Below, one piece after another: positions 48,614-60,894 of a stretch of DNA of 64,000 bases (the first letter of the stretch is position 1; each line of letters begins with the position of its first letter). Where the stretch lies: the NCBI GenBank assembly GCA_002633025.1, contig NMRB01000175.1:364302-428301 (forward strand). Direction: 5' to 3'. The notes beneath the pieces were generated by a model. The model ran no database searches, had not been told where the DNA came from, and saw only the letters and a list, made by a program, of their open reading frames with translations. The position numbers were made by a program, and so were the translations under genes. Source of the stretch: Notospermus geniculatus (taxonomy: Eukaryota; Nemertea; Pilidiophora; Heteronemertea; Lineidae).

Positions 48614-49697
48614 ATTGTATACTGTGGGAATTAATTAATTTCCATGGTTACAGTCTACAGAATGGTGGAAACGAAAATCGCCGCACCATATTAATGTGCT
48701 TACATGTATTCTCACATTTTACAATCCTTTTGGTTTTGAGTTTACAATTTTACTATTTCCCATCGTAAAATTGTGAACTTTAACACAACAGGAAATATTG
48801 TACAGAATTAAGAATAACATGAAGTTACAATGGTATATGAGCACGAACAACTGATTATTTAGAATCGCCGTACCTCTACGCGGCCTATCGACGTGCAATA
48901 TTATTGCACAATATGAGGATCAAAACGGGCAATGTTATTGCCAATCTTTCTTCCATCCGTTATGCCAGAAGCATGACACCCATTTTGGGCCCCATATTGT
49001 ACAATAATATTATGACGTGGAAGAACCACTCCTTCACACGAAAGGGTAACTAGTACTTGAACGCGATCTTTCCTAATCGTCGCCATTTTACGAACAGATT
49101 TCAAGCATGCCACGAGAACAAAAGGGCACGAGCTAATAACATCTCCATGCCCAAATGTCACGTTCACGAGTTGAACTAATTCCATGGACATGCTACTGTT
49201 TCATCGATATTTTTCTTTATCCGTCGTCAGATTTTTGCCGTTTGGCTGCAATAAGCAGAATTAGTGAAGAACACGTTTGGCCTGCCGCAGGCATTCATTC
49301 CCAATCGATTCATGACCATGTTCGATATGAAAGAGTTTTCTGAACGCTGCGGCACGAACGGATACGTCGGCAATGGCTGCTGATTTTCTAGTTTACACAA
49401 AACTGTCTTTGACGTTTTGCTTGCGAGCCTCTAAAGAGGCCAGAATACATGTAGGCATGAAATGTTCGAAATTCTAGTTATTACACTTATTGCCAGCGTC
49501 CTACTTGGTCAGGAAGAGCATAATTTGTTGAGAGCACGTTTCCTGATTGTCTCACTGGGTATAAGCGTAAATACAAGTAAACGTCATGCCTCTGAGCTGT
49601 TCTTTATAATATAGCGATGTCATCTAAGCATACTGTCCTTGATAGATCACGGCACATTATCTGCTTGTATTCCTGTACGTTTCTAAACCAGTATTCC

Positions 49698-49716
49698 TTT
49701 CTTTTTATCGTTACAG
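49698..49716 (+). other. Splice acceptor of the AT-hook gene's coding exon
   Basis: A pyrimidine-rich tract (TTTCTTTTTATCGTTACAG) ends in CAG at 49716, followed by a 17-nt leader and the start codon. This is a standard U2 3' splice site and implies at least one upstream, probably non-coding, exon. It is why the 39 codons 5' of 49734 are treated as intron. Confidence 0.75.
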
Positions 49717-49733
49717 AAACCCATAGATTCACC

Positions 49734-52700
49734 ATGCAGCCGGGAAACATGGATGCCCATCACCAGATGCGATTGTTGTTCGGCCAGATGGATAGCCCGC
49801 TGATGATGCCCATGCAGATGCCCTTCCTCATCCCGACGACAGCCAGCGCTGCTTCAGCATCTGGTGGAAGCACGAAAACATCTGAGAAAGAGAAGGAGAA
49901 GGACAGGGAAAGAGACAAGGATAAAGCGAAAACAAAAACACCGGAGCCCACCACCTTGCCTGGGTATTCAATGCCCGGGTTGTCCCCGTACCCATATGGT
50001 ATGTTTCCGTACACGCCTGGGGTACCGCCAATGCAAATGCCGCTCATGTTACCTCTGGGCGCCAACCCGTTTATGCCCTATAACCTTTTCCCGTACCCTG
50101 GGATGATTAATCCAAAAGACATTGACGCGAAATCAGGGACTGCGCTATTGAAAGAACTTTCCAATAACTCTAAGAAAGCTCAGGCTGGGAAAAACTCTCC
50201 TGGGCCGACCAGGAGTAGCCATAGTAAGCACGGTTCCTCATTCGATCTTGGGTCAGAGACACGGCCGAGAAATTCACCGCTATCAAAACCAGTGCCGAGT
50301 GATGCCAAGAGATTCTCAGACGTCGTGCAGTCAGCGATAATGGAAGGATTCAAAGACACTGAAAAACGTAAGGAAAAGGACACGCATAAAGTTACCAAAC
50401 CCCGCGATAGTCCGCTAGACTTTACCACTAGATCTCGACCTAGTCCGGTCCGTGAGTCACATAAAAAACCAAAGGAAAGACCGAGGCACGATGACTATCT
50501 GCATCTGTTGCAGAAAACTTCACTTCACCACAAACAGGTGAAGGAAAAGGATAAGCCGAACACTGCCAAGCTAAAGATAGAAGCATTAATTGATTTCGGG
50601 CAAAAGAAACCGACTCTTTCTAACCTGAAGCTGAACCTTGAAAAGGAACTGGAAGAGAATCTGAAAACCTCGACTTTCTCTGCTGGGTCGGAACGCTCGA
50701 AATTTTCCCCTGACACAACTTTCGGGGCTGACGAACGGCGCAACTGGTTCCGTAGCGAGACTAAAGAGAGAAGAACACCAGACCAGAGACACGAATTCCG
50801 TGCAAGCGATCACTACCGAGAGTACGATCCTTCAAGACTGACTCGCGACATGGGCTTGTATCCGGGGGAGTTTCCGAAACATTCGACTGACAGTCTGAAC
50901 TTGTCTTCTGAGAGAGATTTAGAAAATTCTGGAGTATTGAGGGGTGAGGCCCACCAGGTTCGCCTTGCCCGATACAACGCCCAGCGTCTTCGTATGAACT
51001 CGTTCTACAAGTCGGATAACTATACGTATGTTGAACAAGTGGAACCTGATTCTACGGGTGACTTACACGAGGAAGCCGGTGAAGTAAGCCCGAGGTTAAC
51101 AACAGACCAGAGAGACCAAGATAGGAAAACAAAGGCGCTGTCTGATTGCCCCAAAGATACCTGTACAGATATGGAACCACCTGTGAAACGGCCACGCATT
51201 GAGTCACCCCTGGCTAGGCCAGCAACTCAAGTGTCTTCATTACAGGACCTTAAAGTTGATAGTTCAGCTGTCGTGTCAGACACTGACTTGTCCCCACCTA
51301 CAAAGGATAACACCGTGCGTGACAAAATCCTGAGCTACATCAAATCACGGTCGAAGCGCAAACGTGACATATCTCCGATACCGCCGCTGATACCGGATAT
51401 GCCTATTCAGAACCTGAAACTTCAACCAGGTTTGTCTATTGTTGACTCCTGGAAGCATCAACTCGCACCGAGTATCGAGACAACTGCCCAGGCAACTCTT
51501 GAAGAAATGGTTCTTGATCATTGGCGAAAGAGTTTAGCTACCGAGTATTGCCAAGTTTCTCCTGTTACTAAACCCAATGAGGAATCCAGTGACAATGGTG
51601 ACGGGCATGATGATGCCATGGACAAATCTGATAAAGGGAGGTATAAAGAACTAGACCTAGAGCCTGGTGAAGTGTACAGACCTGACAAAATGAACGTACC
51701 ACCAAGAAAAACTAGTACACTAGCCAAAGATACGAGTTCTCTGTCTTCAGGACATCAATCCATCTCCCACGGTAGCCATGACGAATCTTCCACGCACGAT
51801 GCTACCCCGGAGACATGCACTTCAAAGGTTATTTCCCTTGAGGATGCTACAACCAAAGACACTGTCACTGACAAAACAAGCAGTAGCTTTGATAAGCTAC
51901 CTACCGAGGGGAAATCGAACAGTCCGTTCAGTATTCTGGATATTATGGGTAATATGGCCAAATCTATTCCTTGTGTCAAAAACGAGTCTTCTGACCAATC
52001 GATGACAGATATTGAAAGCACAAAATCAGTGATTACATCAGCGTTTGGTTCTATGGTATGCGATGCAAAACCTTTTTCTGACATCCGTGGCTCTCCTGAT
52101 TATTCCAACGGGTCAACCAGCGAGGCTGAAAAAACTCACCCTGTCAACAGCAGCAAGCCGTATCTGTCGTTTTCAGATTCGGATCGTTCGGATATATCTC
52201 AAAAATGTAAGAAGCAGAAACGCGAAGATGACGCGAACACGCTCTCAGCGGAGTTTGCTTTAGAAGCGGTGAAGGCTTTGGATTGCATCGCGACGTTGAC
52301 GCCCACAGCGCTTTCTGACCAAACAGAACCTCACACGGCAGGGGAAAGACGGACGCAAGATGAGGCTGCAGTTGGCAACCCCTCACTGAGTTTTGGACAG
52401 GCTGGTGTTAAGTCTGCCAAAAAGCACAACAGAAGAATTAAGAAACACCGAAAGAAATTGAAATCCTTTTCAAAGAAGAACGTACTGAGTAAACAGATGA
52501 AGCCTCCTGGCGATCCTGATCTTTCTGCCTTGGCATGCACTGATATCTCAAATGTTGATCTCCTGAGTGCTGGAGCATCCACGGGTTTATTTTCTGATGC
52601 TTCGAAACTTTGTCAGGCACCTTTAAGTTCAGTGCACAAACGTGGACCTGGCAGACCAGCGAAACATGGTTCAGGTGCATTCAGTTTTGGCGATAAAAGG

Positions 52701-53945
52701 CGAAAGCCTGGTCGACCGCCGAAGGTGAAGGTGGAACAACAAACTCCATCGGCGGTGACGACGGAGGACGGCGTCAAGATCGAGGGACAGGAAGTTGTGC
52801 CTGATTGTACCGTTGTCGAACAACCACAACGGAAGAAACGTTCCCCATTGTTTTATGGCTGTAACTATAATGACACTTTACTCTTGAGTGCTCTTAGAAT
52901 AAAACTGCCGAAAAGTGAGAAAAAGTTCAAAAAGAAGCGAGTGAAGTGTAATTCTAAACAGAAGGTGCGCCAAGATACAGCGACAACGGTACCCGAAGTG
53001 AAGAAAAAGCAGAATGTTGAGATGATTCCGGAGAGTAGGCCTCACGTTGAGGAGTCGCCGCCGGATCTACTTGACAACGTCTCACTGAGTACACTGAAGC
53101 AGACAAAGGAATGTTCGGTGCTTCTTAAGGATGTTTCCTCCTACTTAACGGAGGAGAAGAACGTGAATGTCAAGGAGACGCCATTTTCAGAACGTACGGA
53201 GTCAGAGAAGGAGAATAAAGAGGACAACCCAAGTGGTGCTGAGGTCAGGAGCGAGTCCCCGGTGAGAGTCTTCAGCCGACCGCAGGTTGCGAAGAGGAGC
53301 ACACCGTGGAAGACAAAACAAGCATCAGTCGGAAATCGCTTGGTCCTACGGAGGGACCCGTCTAAGAATGGATATTTTGTGAAGTATTCAGATGCTATGA
53401 TAGAGGAAACGGAAAGGTTGGGACCGAATGTGATAACGTGTGACGACATCAATAATGTGGTCAAGTCAGTCGTGTGTAATCCATTGGACCAAGAAAGCGA
53501 ACGGATGGACTCCGCGGAGATTGGTTTCGGTCCTACGGACTTCCAACAGGAACACACCTGTATCGATGAAATATTCGAAGGTTTTTCCGATTCTATCGAT
53601 TCTGAGTGTTTCAAGTGCGAATTTTTCAATGTTGAAAAGAAACCATCTCTCGTTGACAGGTTCAAAGCCACACTTCTTGATGAGGCATGTGGCCGGAAGA
53701 GGCGTGGAATCTCACAGAGGTCAAGGTCAACAGATGACCTTACGTCAATCAAAGCAAGCAGGTCAAATACTAAACCGAAAAAGCCAGTGACGGCTGAGTT
53801 AGATTTTCGCCCCTTTGACACACCAGCTTCGCCAAGTGAAAGGGAGGAACGGGTCTCTGCGCTCAAAGAAAGATTGAAACTGCAGCAGGCAGCTGTGGCG
53901 GAGATTCGATGGAAGATGTTAGAGAGTGGTGCTCAGTCAGAGTAA
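49734..53945 (+). CDS. Large AT-hook, low-complexity nuclear protein (1,403 aa), single long coding exon
   Basis: One uninterrupted 4.2-kb reading frame, the only convincing gene here. I start it at the ATG at 49734 because a splice acceptor (pyrimidine tract then CAG ending at 49716) lies just upstream and the ATG has a good context (CACCATG). The frame is open for 39 codons further upstream, but those run through the acceptor. Visible features: Met/Pro-rich N-terminus (1-34); Lys/Glu/Asp run (51-66); Pro/Tyr/Met-rich stretch (73-127); long Ser/Thr/charged disordered middle; basic cluster 896-915; two AT-hooks (RGPGRP at 970-975, PGRPPK at 992-997); another Lys/Arg cluster (1057-1071); a less repetitive, perhaps folded segment (about 1199-1320, containing GYFVKYSD); and a helical C-terminus with VSALKERLKLQQ. 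AT-hooks bind the minor groove of AT-rich DNA, so a chromatin or transcription role is inferred. I do not recognise the orthologue. SETBP1- or AHDC1-like AT-hook proteins were considered without a decisive match. An upstream in-frame coding exon cannot be excluded, since the 17 nt between acceptor and ATG lack a stop. Confidence 0.9.
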   Translation: MQPGNMDAHHQMRLLFGQMDSPLMMPMQMPFLIPTTASAASASGGSTKTSEKEKEKDRERDKDKAKTKTPEPTTLPGYSMPGLSPYPYGMFPYTPGVPPMQMPLMLPLGANPFMPYNLFPYPGMINPKDIDAKSGTALLKELSNNSKKAQAGKNSPGPTRSSHSKHGSSFDLGSETRPRNSPLSKPVPSDAKRFSDVVQSAIMEGFKDTEKRKEKDTHKVTKPRDSPLDFTTRSRPSPVRESHKKPKERPRHDDYLHLLQKTSLHHKQVKEKDKPNTAKLKIEALIDFGQKKPTLSNLKLNLEKELEENLKTSTFSAGSERSKFSPDTTFGADERRNWFRSETKERRTPDQRHEFRASDHYREYDPSRLTRDMGLYPGEFPKHSTDSLNLSSERDLENSGVLRGEAHQVRLARYNAQRLRMNSFYKSDNYTYVEQVEPDSTGDLHEEAGEVSPRLTTDQRDQDRKTKALSDCPKDTCTDMEPPVKRPRIESPLARPATQVSSLQDLKVDSSAVVSDTDLSPPTKDNTVRDKILSYIKSRSKRKRDISPIPPLIPDMPIQNLKLQPGLSIVDSWKHQLAPSIETTAQATLEEMVLDHWRKSLATEYCQVSPVTKPNEESSDNGDGHDDAMDKSDKGRYKELDLEPGEVYRPDKMNVPPRKTSTLAKDTSSLSSGHQSISHGSHDESSTHDATPETCTSKVISLEDATTKDTVTDKTSSSFDKLPTEGKSNSPFSILDIMGNMAKSIPCVKNESSDQSMTDIESTKSVITSAFGSMVCDAKPFSDIRGSPDYSNGSTSEAEKTHPVNSSKPYLSFSDSDRSDISQKCKKQKREDDANTLSAEFALEAVKALDCIATLTPTALSDQTEPHTAGERRTQDEAAVGNPSLSFGQAGVKSAKKHNRRIKKHRKKLKSFSKKNVLSKQMKPPGDPDLSALACTDISNVDLLSAGASTGLFSDASKLCQAPLSSVHKRGPGRPAKHGSGAFSFGDKRRKPGRPPKVKVEQQTPSAVTTEDGVKIEGQEVVPDCTVVEQPQRKKRSPLFYGCNYNDTLLLSALRIKLPKSEKKFKKKRVKCNSKQKVRQDTATTVPEVKKKQNVEMIPESRPHVEESPPDLLDNVSLSTLKQTKECSVLLKDVSSYLTEEKNVNVKETPFSERTESEKENKEDNPSGAEVRSESPVRVFSRPQVAKRSTPWKTKQASVGNRLVLRRDPSKNGYFVKYSDAMIEETERLGPNVITCDDINNVVKSVVCNPLDQESERMDSAEIGFGPTDFQQEHTCIDEIFEGFSDSIDSECFKCEFFNVEKKPSLVDRFKATLLDEACGRKRRGISQRSRSTDDLTSIKASRSNTKPKKPVTAELDFRPFDTPASPSEREERVSALKERLKLQQAAVAEIRWKMLESGAQSE

Positions 53946-56450
53946 AGTCTGGTTTGATTTTCTTCTGCACTGCAGGAATTCAATGCATTTTCGGGCCAAC
54001 TGTTTTCGACACATGTATTATGATTACCGTGTCGAGTTACATTCAAACCCAGAAGCAGGCGCAGTAAAAACATATCATATCAATGCATTAGGTACTCTAC
54101 TTGAATACCTTCATCTCATTAAAATATCTCCGGCTGTTGGACAGCATGACAAGAGCTGCACTTGAGTTCTTGTTGATTTCATGTACGTACTGTGCGACAT
54201 ACAATAAATTAGAGCTTTGGAACGCTCAGTAATACGGTATTGTTGAATATCTCTAGAAAAGGTGCTTGAGGGAATGCATTGTTAGGCCCATATCTAATCA
54301 TATACATGTATGTCCATTCCCTAGATAATTGTAATTAGCTTTTGCCAAGAACGCATTTATTTGTCATACGACGGCGCCAGAATGCAATGATCTAATGTAT
54401 ACATGTACATCAGGTTTAGTCACAGTATGCGAACTTTGGCGTTGTGTATTCAGTGAGTAGCCTAGCATTCAGAGTGCTTAGGACACTCCTTTTGTTTCGT
54501 CTCATCATGTCCAGATATTATGCATTACCAAGTATGTGACACTAGATTCATTTGAATTGACTAGTCATGTCGAAAGCAGGAGACGGTATATAAAATATTA
54601 CGTTGGGTTTCCATAGTATTTCACTGTGCTTGCATGTGTATCTGAGTGCAAGGAAAGAAATGTTGTAAATAGGAAGAACATGTGCATGTAATGCAATATA
54701 CGTTACATTTCAAAAGCATTTTGGACAATCATACAGCACTGAATGGCAAGCTATGGCCTAGTTCGTCCTTAGAGAGTGGTAATATGCAGACAGTAATTGG
54801 TGCAATGTATCCATATTCAGATTTATTTTGTAGATAAGCAGCCAGCATAAGTACTTTACCAATCATACCATGTGATCGTCATACCATTTCATATTTTTAT
54901 ACCAGGGTGTTGTTGATATCCGTCATCGTCATATTCTCAAACCCGAGCGCTTCCGAACCAAAGACATTCGGCCCGGCTGCTTCGGTCATATTACATTCCA
55001 TTTTTTATAGCAAACCTTGTACATGTACATATACTTGGTGTTTACTGTTTCATTAGCCTCGCTCAGTTCCCGAAGAAACATCTATTAGTGTTTACCACTT
55101 TGAAAGTGGATTCTGATCGCCGCAACGCCTGATCTTCCCCAGGCCGGCGTCATTTCTACCAGGTGTAATGTTTTTCAGTGTGACTCCCATTGTTACTGGG
55201 AAACAGACTCATTGTTTCTCTGTGTGTCGCTCATTGTCAAGTCGCGCCTTGTTCGGTCAGTCTATTCTAATGTCACACTGGCACACGGGCACACTGAAAA
55301 ATGTTACAGCGGGAACTCAACATTCCCAGATACAGAAATTTTTGCTTTCATGTACATGTATTATTTAAAGCCCCCTCCTAGTTGTGTACAGTCGAATGCA
55401 TTGTTTGGCCTGTGTTGTGAATAAATTTTACCTCATGATGGAGTACGTATTCAGCGTTTCTCTCCACCCTTGTACAGTATTGGATAGAGTTTTTGTATGG
55501 ACGAGGAATGAATTGGTAACTACAGGTGAATAAATATTACTGACTGCAGTTCAAATATTTCAGCACAGTACATGTAACGAATCAAGCATCATGCTACTGT
55601 AAAGCCTAAGCTACACGTATTAACCCCTGCCATCCAAACGGATTGTCCCGTGGAGACTAGACTTCACCAGAAATACAAGATATACACGTCCAGAAAGCTG
55701 CCTATTGCTGCTGCTCAGGCTGGGAAGAATAACACCATAAATGTTTCTTCGTTTCTGCACGGAGCTGACATTGATCAAGGTTGACGTTCCATACATTATG
55801 TTCAGTGTTACTTATCGCCAGACCACATCTTCCGTACATTCAGTGCACCTTGGTGTACATGGGTACGCATGAAGAGTTTCATCAGAGTTGCCTGCAGCAA
55901 TATTCACCACTGAGATATCATTGTTGACGCAAATTGTACGCGTAGACTAACGATTGCTATGTTTTTGCATCATTAAAAGCCATTAATAAAGCGAAATGTA
56001 TACGTCGGCTTGCCTACGAATGTTATTTTCTCCCCTTTCATGACTTCTCACGAATAGCTTTGAATTTGATGGCCATTATATGGGAAAGACGAAAAAGAAC
56101 ATCTATTAGCCATGTGTATGTTGACACATATTAGAAATTATTATGTTGTTGGAAAGTTAATGATGATAAATGCTTGTTTGTGCAAGCAATATAACGCTCT
56201 TATGTTGTACACGTGTGCACCGAGCAACCATATCGGCAGGCTTTAGTACACTTTTGGCGTAAGGTTTTTATCTATTATTTAGTGTTTTTTTGTAACCTGT
56301 AAATACTACCTTGTATTATACCTCATTTAAGTTCCATCCTGCATTACAATGTACCTCGAAAGAAGATTCGGTAGACCTACCTACTGCGGCAGTGCTTCGA
56401 AGAAGGATTCTAAGGATTGTCATTGATTAAGAAGAGAACTGACCAATAAA
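53946..56450 (+). other. 3' UTR / downstream flank with several poly(A) signals
   Basis: No further reading frame follows the stop at 53945. Canonical AATAAA hexamers occur at 54203-54208, 55420-55425, 55529-55534, 55985-55990 and 56445-56450. The first is followed by a GT-rich stretch (GGTATTGTTG) and is the most economical end of the transcript. The others could support longer 3' UTRs. Which is used cannot be decided from sequence. Confidence 0.4.
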
Positions 56451-56463
56451 GTGACGAATAATT

Positions 56464-56614
56464 AGGGAGGTTTAGAAATCAAACGATAAACGTAAACGTT
56501 AACGACAACGTTATTTTCGTACCGAAATTGCAATATAAAATCTGGTGAATGTGTAGTATGAAAAATAAAGTTGTCGTAAAGTTAACGTTTGTCGTTTGAT
56601 TTCTAAACCTCCCT
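56464..56614. mobile_element. 151-bp foldback with ATT flanks
   Basis: Ends AGGGAGGTTTAGAAATCAAA and its complement. Arms of about 45 bp rich in AACGTTAACG-type words. ATT flanks at 56461-56463 and 56615-56617. Same family as 39163-39301. Confidence 0.8.
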
Positions 56615-56617
56615 ATT

Positions 56618-57849
56618 ATTATCACCCACAACAGGCAAGGCCTCAAGCAAGAGAACATGCCAGCAGTAACTGAGGTCATATCTTCCAAAACGTTTCACGA
56701 AGCAATAAGTTATATATTTAATGTTTTCCTCTCAGCGTTTTTCGTGAACTCACATTTCATTTTCTGCATCTATTTTGTCTATGTTGTTTTCGTTAGAAAG
56801 TAAATGTTACAATGTTAAAGAGTAACTCCGTCTGTAAAACAGTGGAACGTCAAATGTGGACACTTTCTTTTTGTTAAATGCGTTCATGATAATTCCATGT
56901 ATTCACTTTCCTACCTCGGTCCTACTTTTACTCCCCCGTACATGTTGCGTTTCGTGGTGTAAGTTTTTGTTTGTTTGTTTAGTTTGTGCCGAGAATAGCA
57001 GGCGATATTGTTTTAATCTGTACAGAATGAAGATGTGGAATCTGACTGCGGAATCTTCCTGTATTTGAACCTGACGTAAACTGAAGTTGGATTGAAATTA
57101 ACTAAGCTGTTCAACGGCTGAGCAACCAAGAGACGAAAATAAGACCCAAAAGACATCTTGCAGTCTTGGAAAGTTAGGCTTATGTTCTCATTCTGGGGGT
57201 GGTTGTAACAACGCCCTTGCTTTCAGGCGAACTTCGTCTTAGCTCGTCTCGTCCAGTTAGACCCGTTTAATTGAACACCAAGACAAAGTTTCAACGCTTC
57301 CTTGAACCCTGCGCCATTTTCAGTGTGTTAGTGGCACATGTCATTCCACTTCTGCTATGCCCCATTTTCATGTGTCACATAGATGTATAGTTCGTAATCA
57401 GAATCAGGCAAGGTTGAGTCATATTACCATTTAAATTTGCCATTTTCTTTTAACTGGAGAAGATATCCTTTTGAACGTCCTAGTCATTCCGGATCAGAGA
57501 TCCTGTTCAAATCACGGTTTAAGACATGAAAGCAGTCTTCTGACTAAGTGATGAGTCAAACATTGGTAAATAATTCCTTGTATTTATGAAATCACAATCG
57601 GTGAACAGCTAATACTGAAGGTTCACATCTGAGAAGTTAGATTAACAACCTGAAGCACTAACGCCCTAATGCATGGTCAGTCCTACATTGTACAAGTATA
57701 CAATCAAAATACTACAACTCAGCCGAATAGCAATTGATAGTGACGGCGAGCGGGTTCATTGAGTAACAGCAATGAAAGCCGACTAATTGGAACCTGTAAT
57801 ACCGTAGAATTGACGTCATGCAGATACATGTAGGTCGTAAGATTATGCT
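56618..57849. other. No gene seen
   Basis: Non-coding in appearance. Could be distal 3' UTR or intergenic. Confidence 0.3.
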
Positions 57850-57974
57850 CATCCAATTTTCTGATCATGCTCAATAAAGGCATACATGCGGGTTTATACA
57901 TTGAAGCCCCAATAGACCCGGAATCTGAATTTCCAAAAAATTGGATGAAGATTTTGATCGCCGTTCAGCGGGCA
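57850..57974. mobile_element. Diverged foldback, TCATCCAATTTT family (copy 2)
   Basis: Contains TCATCCAATTTTCTG, CTCAATAAAGGCATACATGC, CCGGAATCTGAATTTCCAAA and AAAAATTGGATGAAGATTTT in the order of the minus strand of 26700-26843. Confidence 0.65.
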
Positions 57975-60894
57975 TTAGTGATCAACAGGAAAGTCCGACC
58001 TAGCTCACACAATACACCTCTACATGGTTTTTACGGTGGGATGAGCCTGAAAATGTTAGTGAGTGACCTCTTAGATGTGGAAGTCCGGTATATCAACCTA
58101 CACAATGTAAATAAGAGAGTGAAATAAACCATTATCAAGTAATAGATAAGTGAAAATAGCGTTCGTTGTCACTCATCACTCACGTAAAGCATACCTTCCC
58201 CACCCGATACCTCATACCATTGCCACTAGAACGGCCGAACAGAGAAAGGTAAGTTGAGTTGAATGAAGAAGTACACGTAAAGTATATATCTAAGATTCGT
58301 GAATGCTATCACTCACGTTTGTCGATTGTATCAATTAGACGGCATCTTTCGGTAAAAGCACCGCTCATATTCACCAATCAGGCTAGTTTGAACGGGTTAT
58401 TCTTCGAAAGCTACAAGGACATTTGAAGGAAAAAAAGTCGGTGAAGAGTCCCAATCTCGCACTTTCTATCTGTTGATAATACATTTATGGGGTGTAAACC
58501 CAACCGTTCAAAAGTTAGCTGTACATCGGGTCCCATTTTCCTGTACAAAGCCCAGTTCTTGGGTCCAATGATAAAGTCAGTGTCCAAAACTTCAACACCG
58601 ATTTTGACGTTACCATGGGGATCTGACTTGGGCGCCCCTTCTAGAATTGATTGAAGTACCATATTAAAGGAACATTTGGGCAAAAAATGGCGCTTTTGTC
58701 CAGTTTGTCCCGATTTTTCTCGTTATTGACTCTACTCGTGGGAGTAAGGATACCATAACCAGAAACGAGTATCCTAAACCACGTTGCTCATGGGTTTTAA
58801 CTGTTCTAACCTAATCTTCTTGTTCGCCAAATGCCACAGATTAATTCCTTTGAGAAATATTGCCGGCTGCCAAATCTATGTTCGGGATTATTTTGTACCG
58901 AATCGGCTTAAGATGATGTACACGTCTGATTAATCAAATGGGGCGAGGGATTACTCCGACATTGTCATTGCACCTACGGGGTATCCTCTGTAAAATGGAT
59001 TTGTCAGCGGGAAAATAAGTGCTGCTGGCAAAAAAAGATTGGAAACCTGTTAATTAATAATATCCCCCAAGCTACAATGTAAAAAGGAGGATTTATAGAA
59101 GAAATTTTTTTTTTGAAAACTACAATTAGTAAGAAATTCAGTAAATGTATTGGGCCTGTATCTGCGTGCATGCAGTCCCTTTCAGTCATACATGTATGAT
59201 GTCAAGAGGTATCATGCTGAGAAGTGGCGATTTGTCGAACTCGCATACCGATCATAAAGTAGTTAGAAATCATATTGGATAAAATACAGTATCATGTTGC
59301 CGTATGGAGCTAGACAAGACTGGTCCTTGCCAATCGCATTCACGCAACAGGTGGAATAACTATACTATTCAGCTTAATCATAAATTATGACTTAAGTACA
59401 GTATTCCATTCAAGTACATGTTTTCCTAAACTATCATTAATAATTTGAAATATGTTCGGATCACTCGACGAAATACCGAATGCATGTTTTGCACGGTAGT
59501 CGAAGTGAGTTTCAGACACGTCAGAGGCATATTAGCTATAATAAGTACATTTTGATAAACACGTGGAAAGAAGTTGCCACTTATGCAGCCTGTAGATATT
59601 TTCTTCACGATATTCTCAGCGGGCGTCTACAGACTTGAAATGAGTCTGAGCTAAGTGCCAAACGAGTTAATGAAAGCGACGCCATTTATATGTGTACTGT
59701 CTGGATAAGAGGAATGGTTAAAAAGGCGTACGCACTTGCTTGATCAATACTACTGCAGCAATTACGAGAAGAAAGCAGATCTTTAGCATAGGTGAGCCTT
59801 GGAATCGCATGCTATGTGGAACGACGATGGCGCAATCTTCTGGCATGTTGTAATGTACATACCACAAAAATGGTTGTTAAAATCTTTAATTTACCTTTGA
59901 ATGGTACGTGAAATTGACATCGTACACCACGACACCTTTACGACCGTACAGCAGTAGCAAACACAGGACATAATATGTCCTCTGTTTGTTAGTATTGTAC
60001 GGTCGTCAGTCACCACTTCATCCCCCTTGCCATACAAATTCTCGTTTGCGGATTGAGATTATTTCCACTTTCGGCGTCAAAATGCAACTGATTTATTATG
60101 AGTCAGTTTATAATTACACCAAAGACATGCGAGTCGAACACAAAAAGAGCTCGCACGCTATGTTTAAAAAGGAATAAAAAAGCGTACGAGATTAAATTTC
60201 GTTCATAGGAAAACCAACACTCTGAGTAATGCATACAGGAACAAGCTATTAGCAATGGTTAACCAACGTTTTAATGGAACCATTAAAAAGCAGGATATAC
60301 TAATGGCAATTCACGCGGTATCAAATGTACAACGTGTAAAGTATTATCTACATGAAGTATAGAAGCCTAACGGGTGCTGAAATCGTAGACTCATGTACAA
60401 GCGCTAGGATTTACCTAGTGAAGGAAAGCTTAATTCATCACCATGCCGTGACCTATCTTATTAATGATACGAAAAACCTGTATCGATCGTCTACTTGTGA
60501 CATTCTATATACCAGCCTCACAGTATCTGAAGCGGTTCCCTGGGGCTGGCAGGTTACGAGATGATTATATTTGTCATGGTGTGGTCGACATGGTCTGAAA
60601 TTAGGCCGTTACTTATAGATGTACTTATGCTCTTCGCTGGTGGAGCTGCAGACAAGTGCAATACGCCATGTGCCGTTTCCTTTTCAAGTGACACTACACA
60701 TGTAGGTCGGGAGATATATTGCGTAAATCGAACTCCAACGACGAATAAAGCGGGGTTCATTGGCACACGGATTTTTTCCGATTCAGGTTTGTAAAAAAAT
60801 CGATCAAATTGACTTTTGCGTTTTCGTATCCGGAAAACTAGGGCAGACGGACTGAAAACGGATCGGATCCGTGCGGCAATGAACTCCGCTGACC
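57975..60894. other. No gene seen
   Basis: A 90-codon minus-strand frame (58411-58683) has no recognised domain. A TATTAAAGGAACATTTGGGC motif at about 58663 looks like the edge of a dispersed repeat. Otherwise non-coding. Confidence 0.3.

Noticed and set aside
49617-49733. Upstream 39-codon N-terminal extension of the AT-hook protein
   Set aside because: It translates through a pyrimidine tract and splice acceptor and is hydrophobic and unlike the rest. Treated as intron plus leader.
53141-53866. 241-codon antisense frame inside the AT-hook coding exon
   Set aside because: It is the complement of a strongly supported sense gene, composed of residues expected from antisense of Lys/Glu/Ser codons. 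No independent start context or domain.
57867-58127. 86-codon plus-strand frame
   Set aside because: Its first half is the antisense of a foldback family member (57850-57974).
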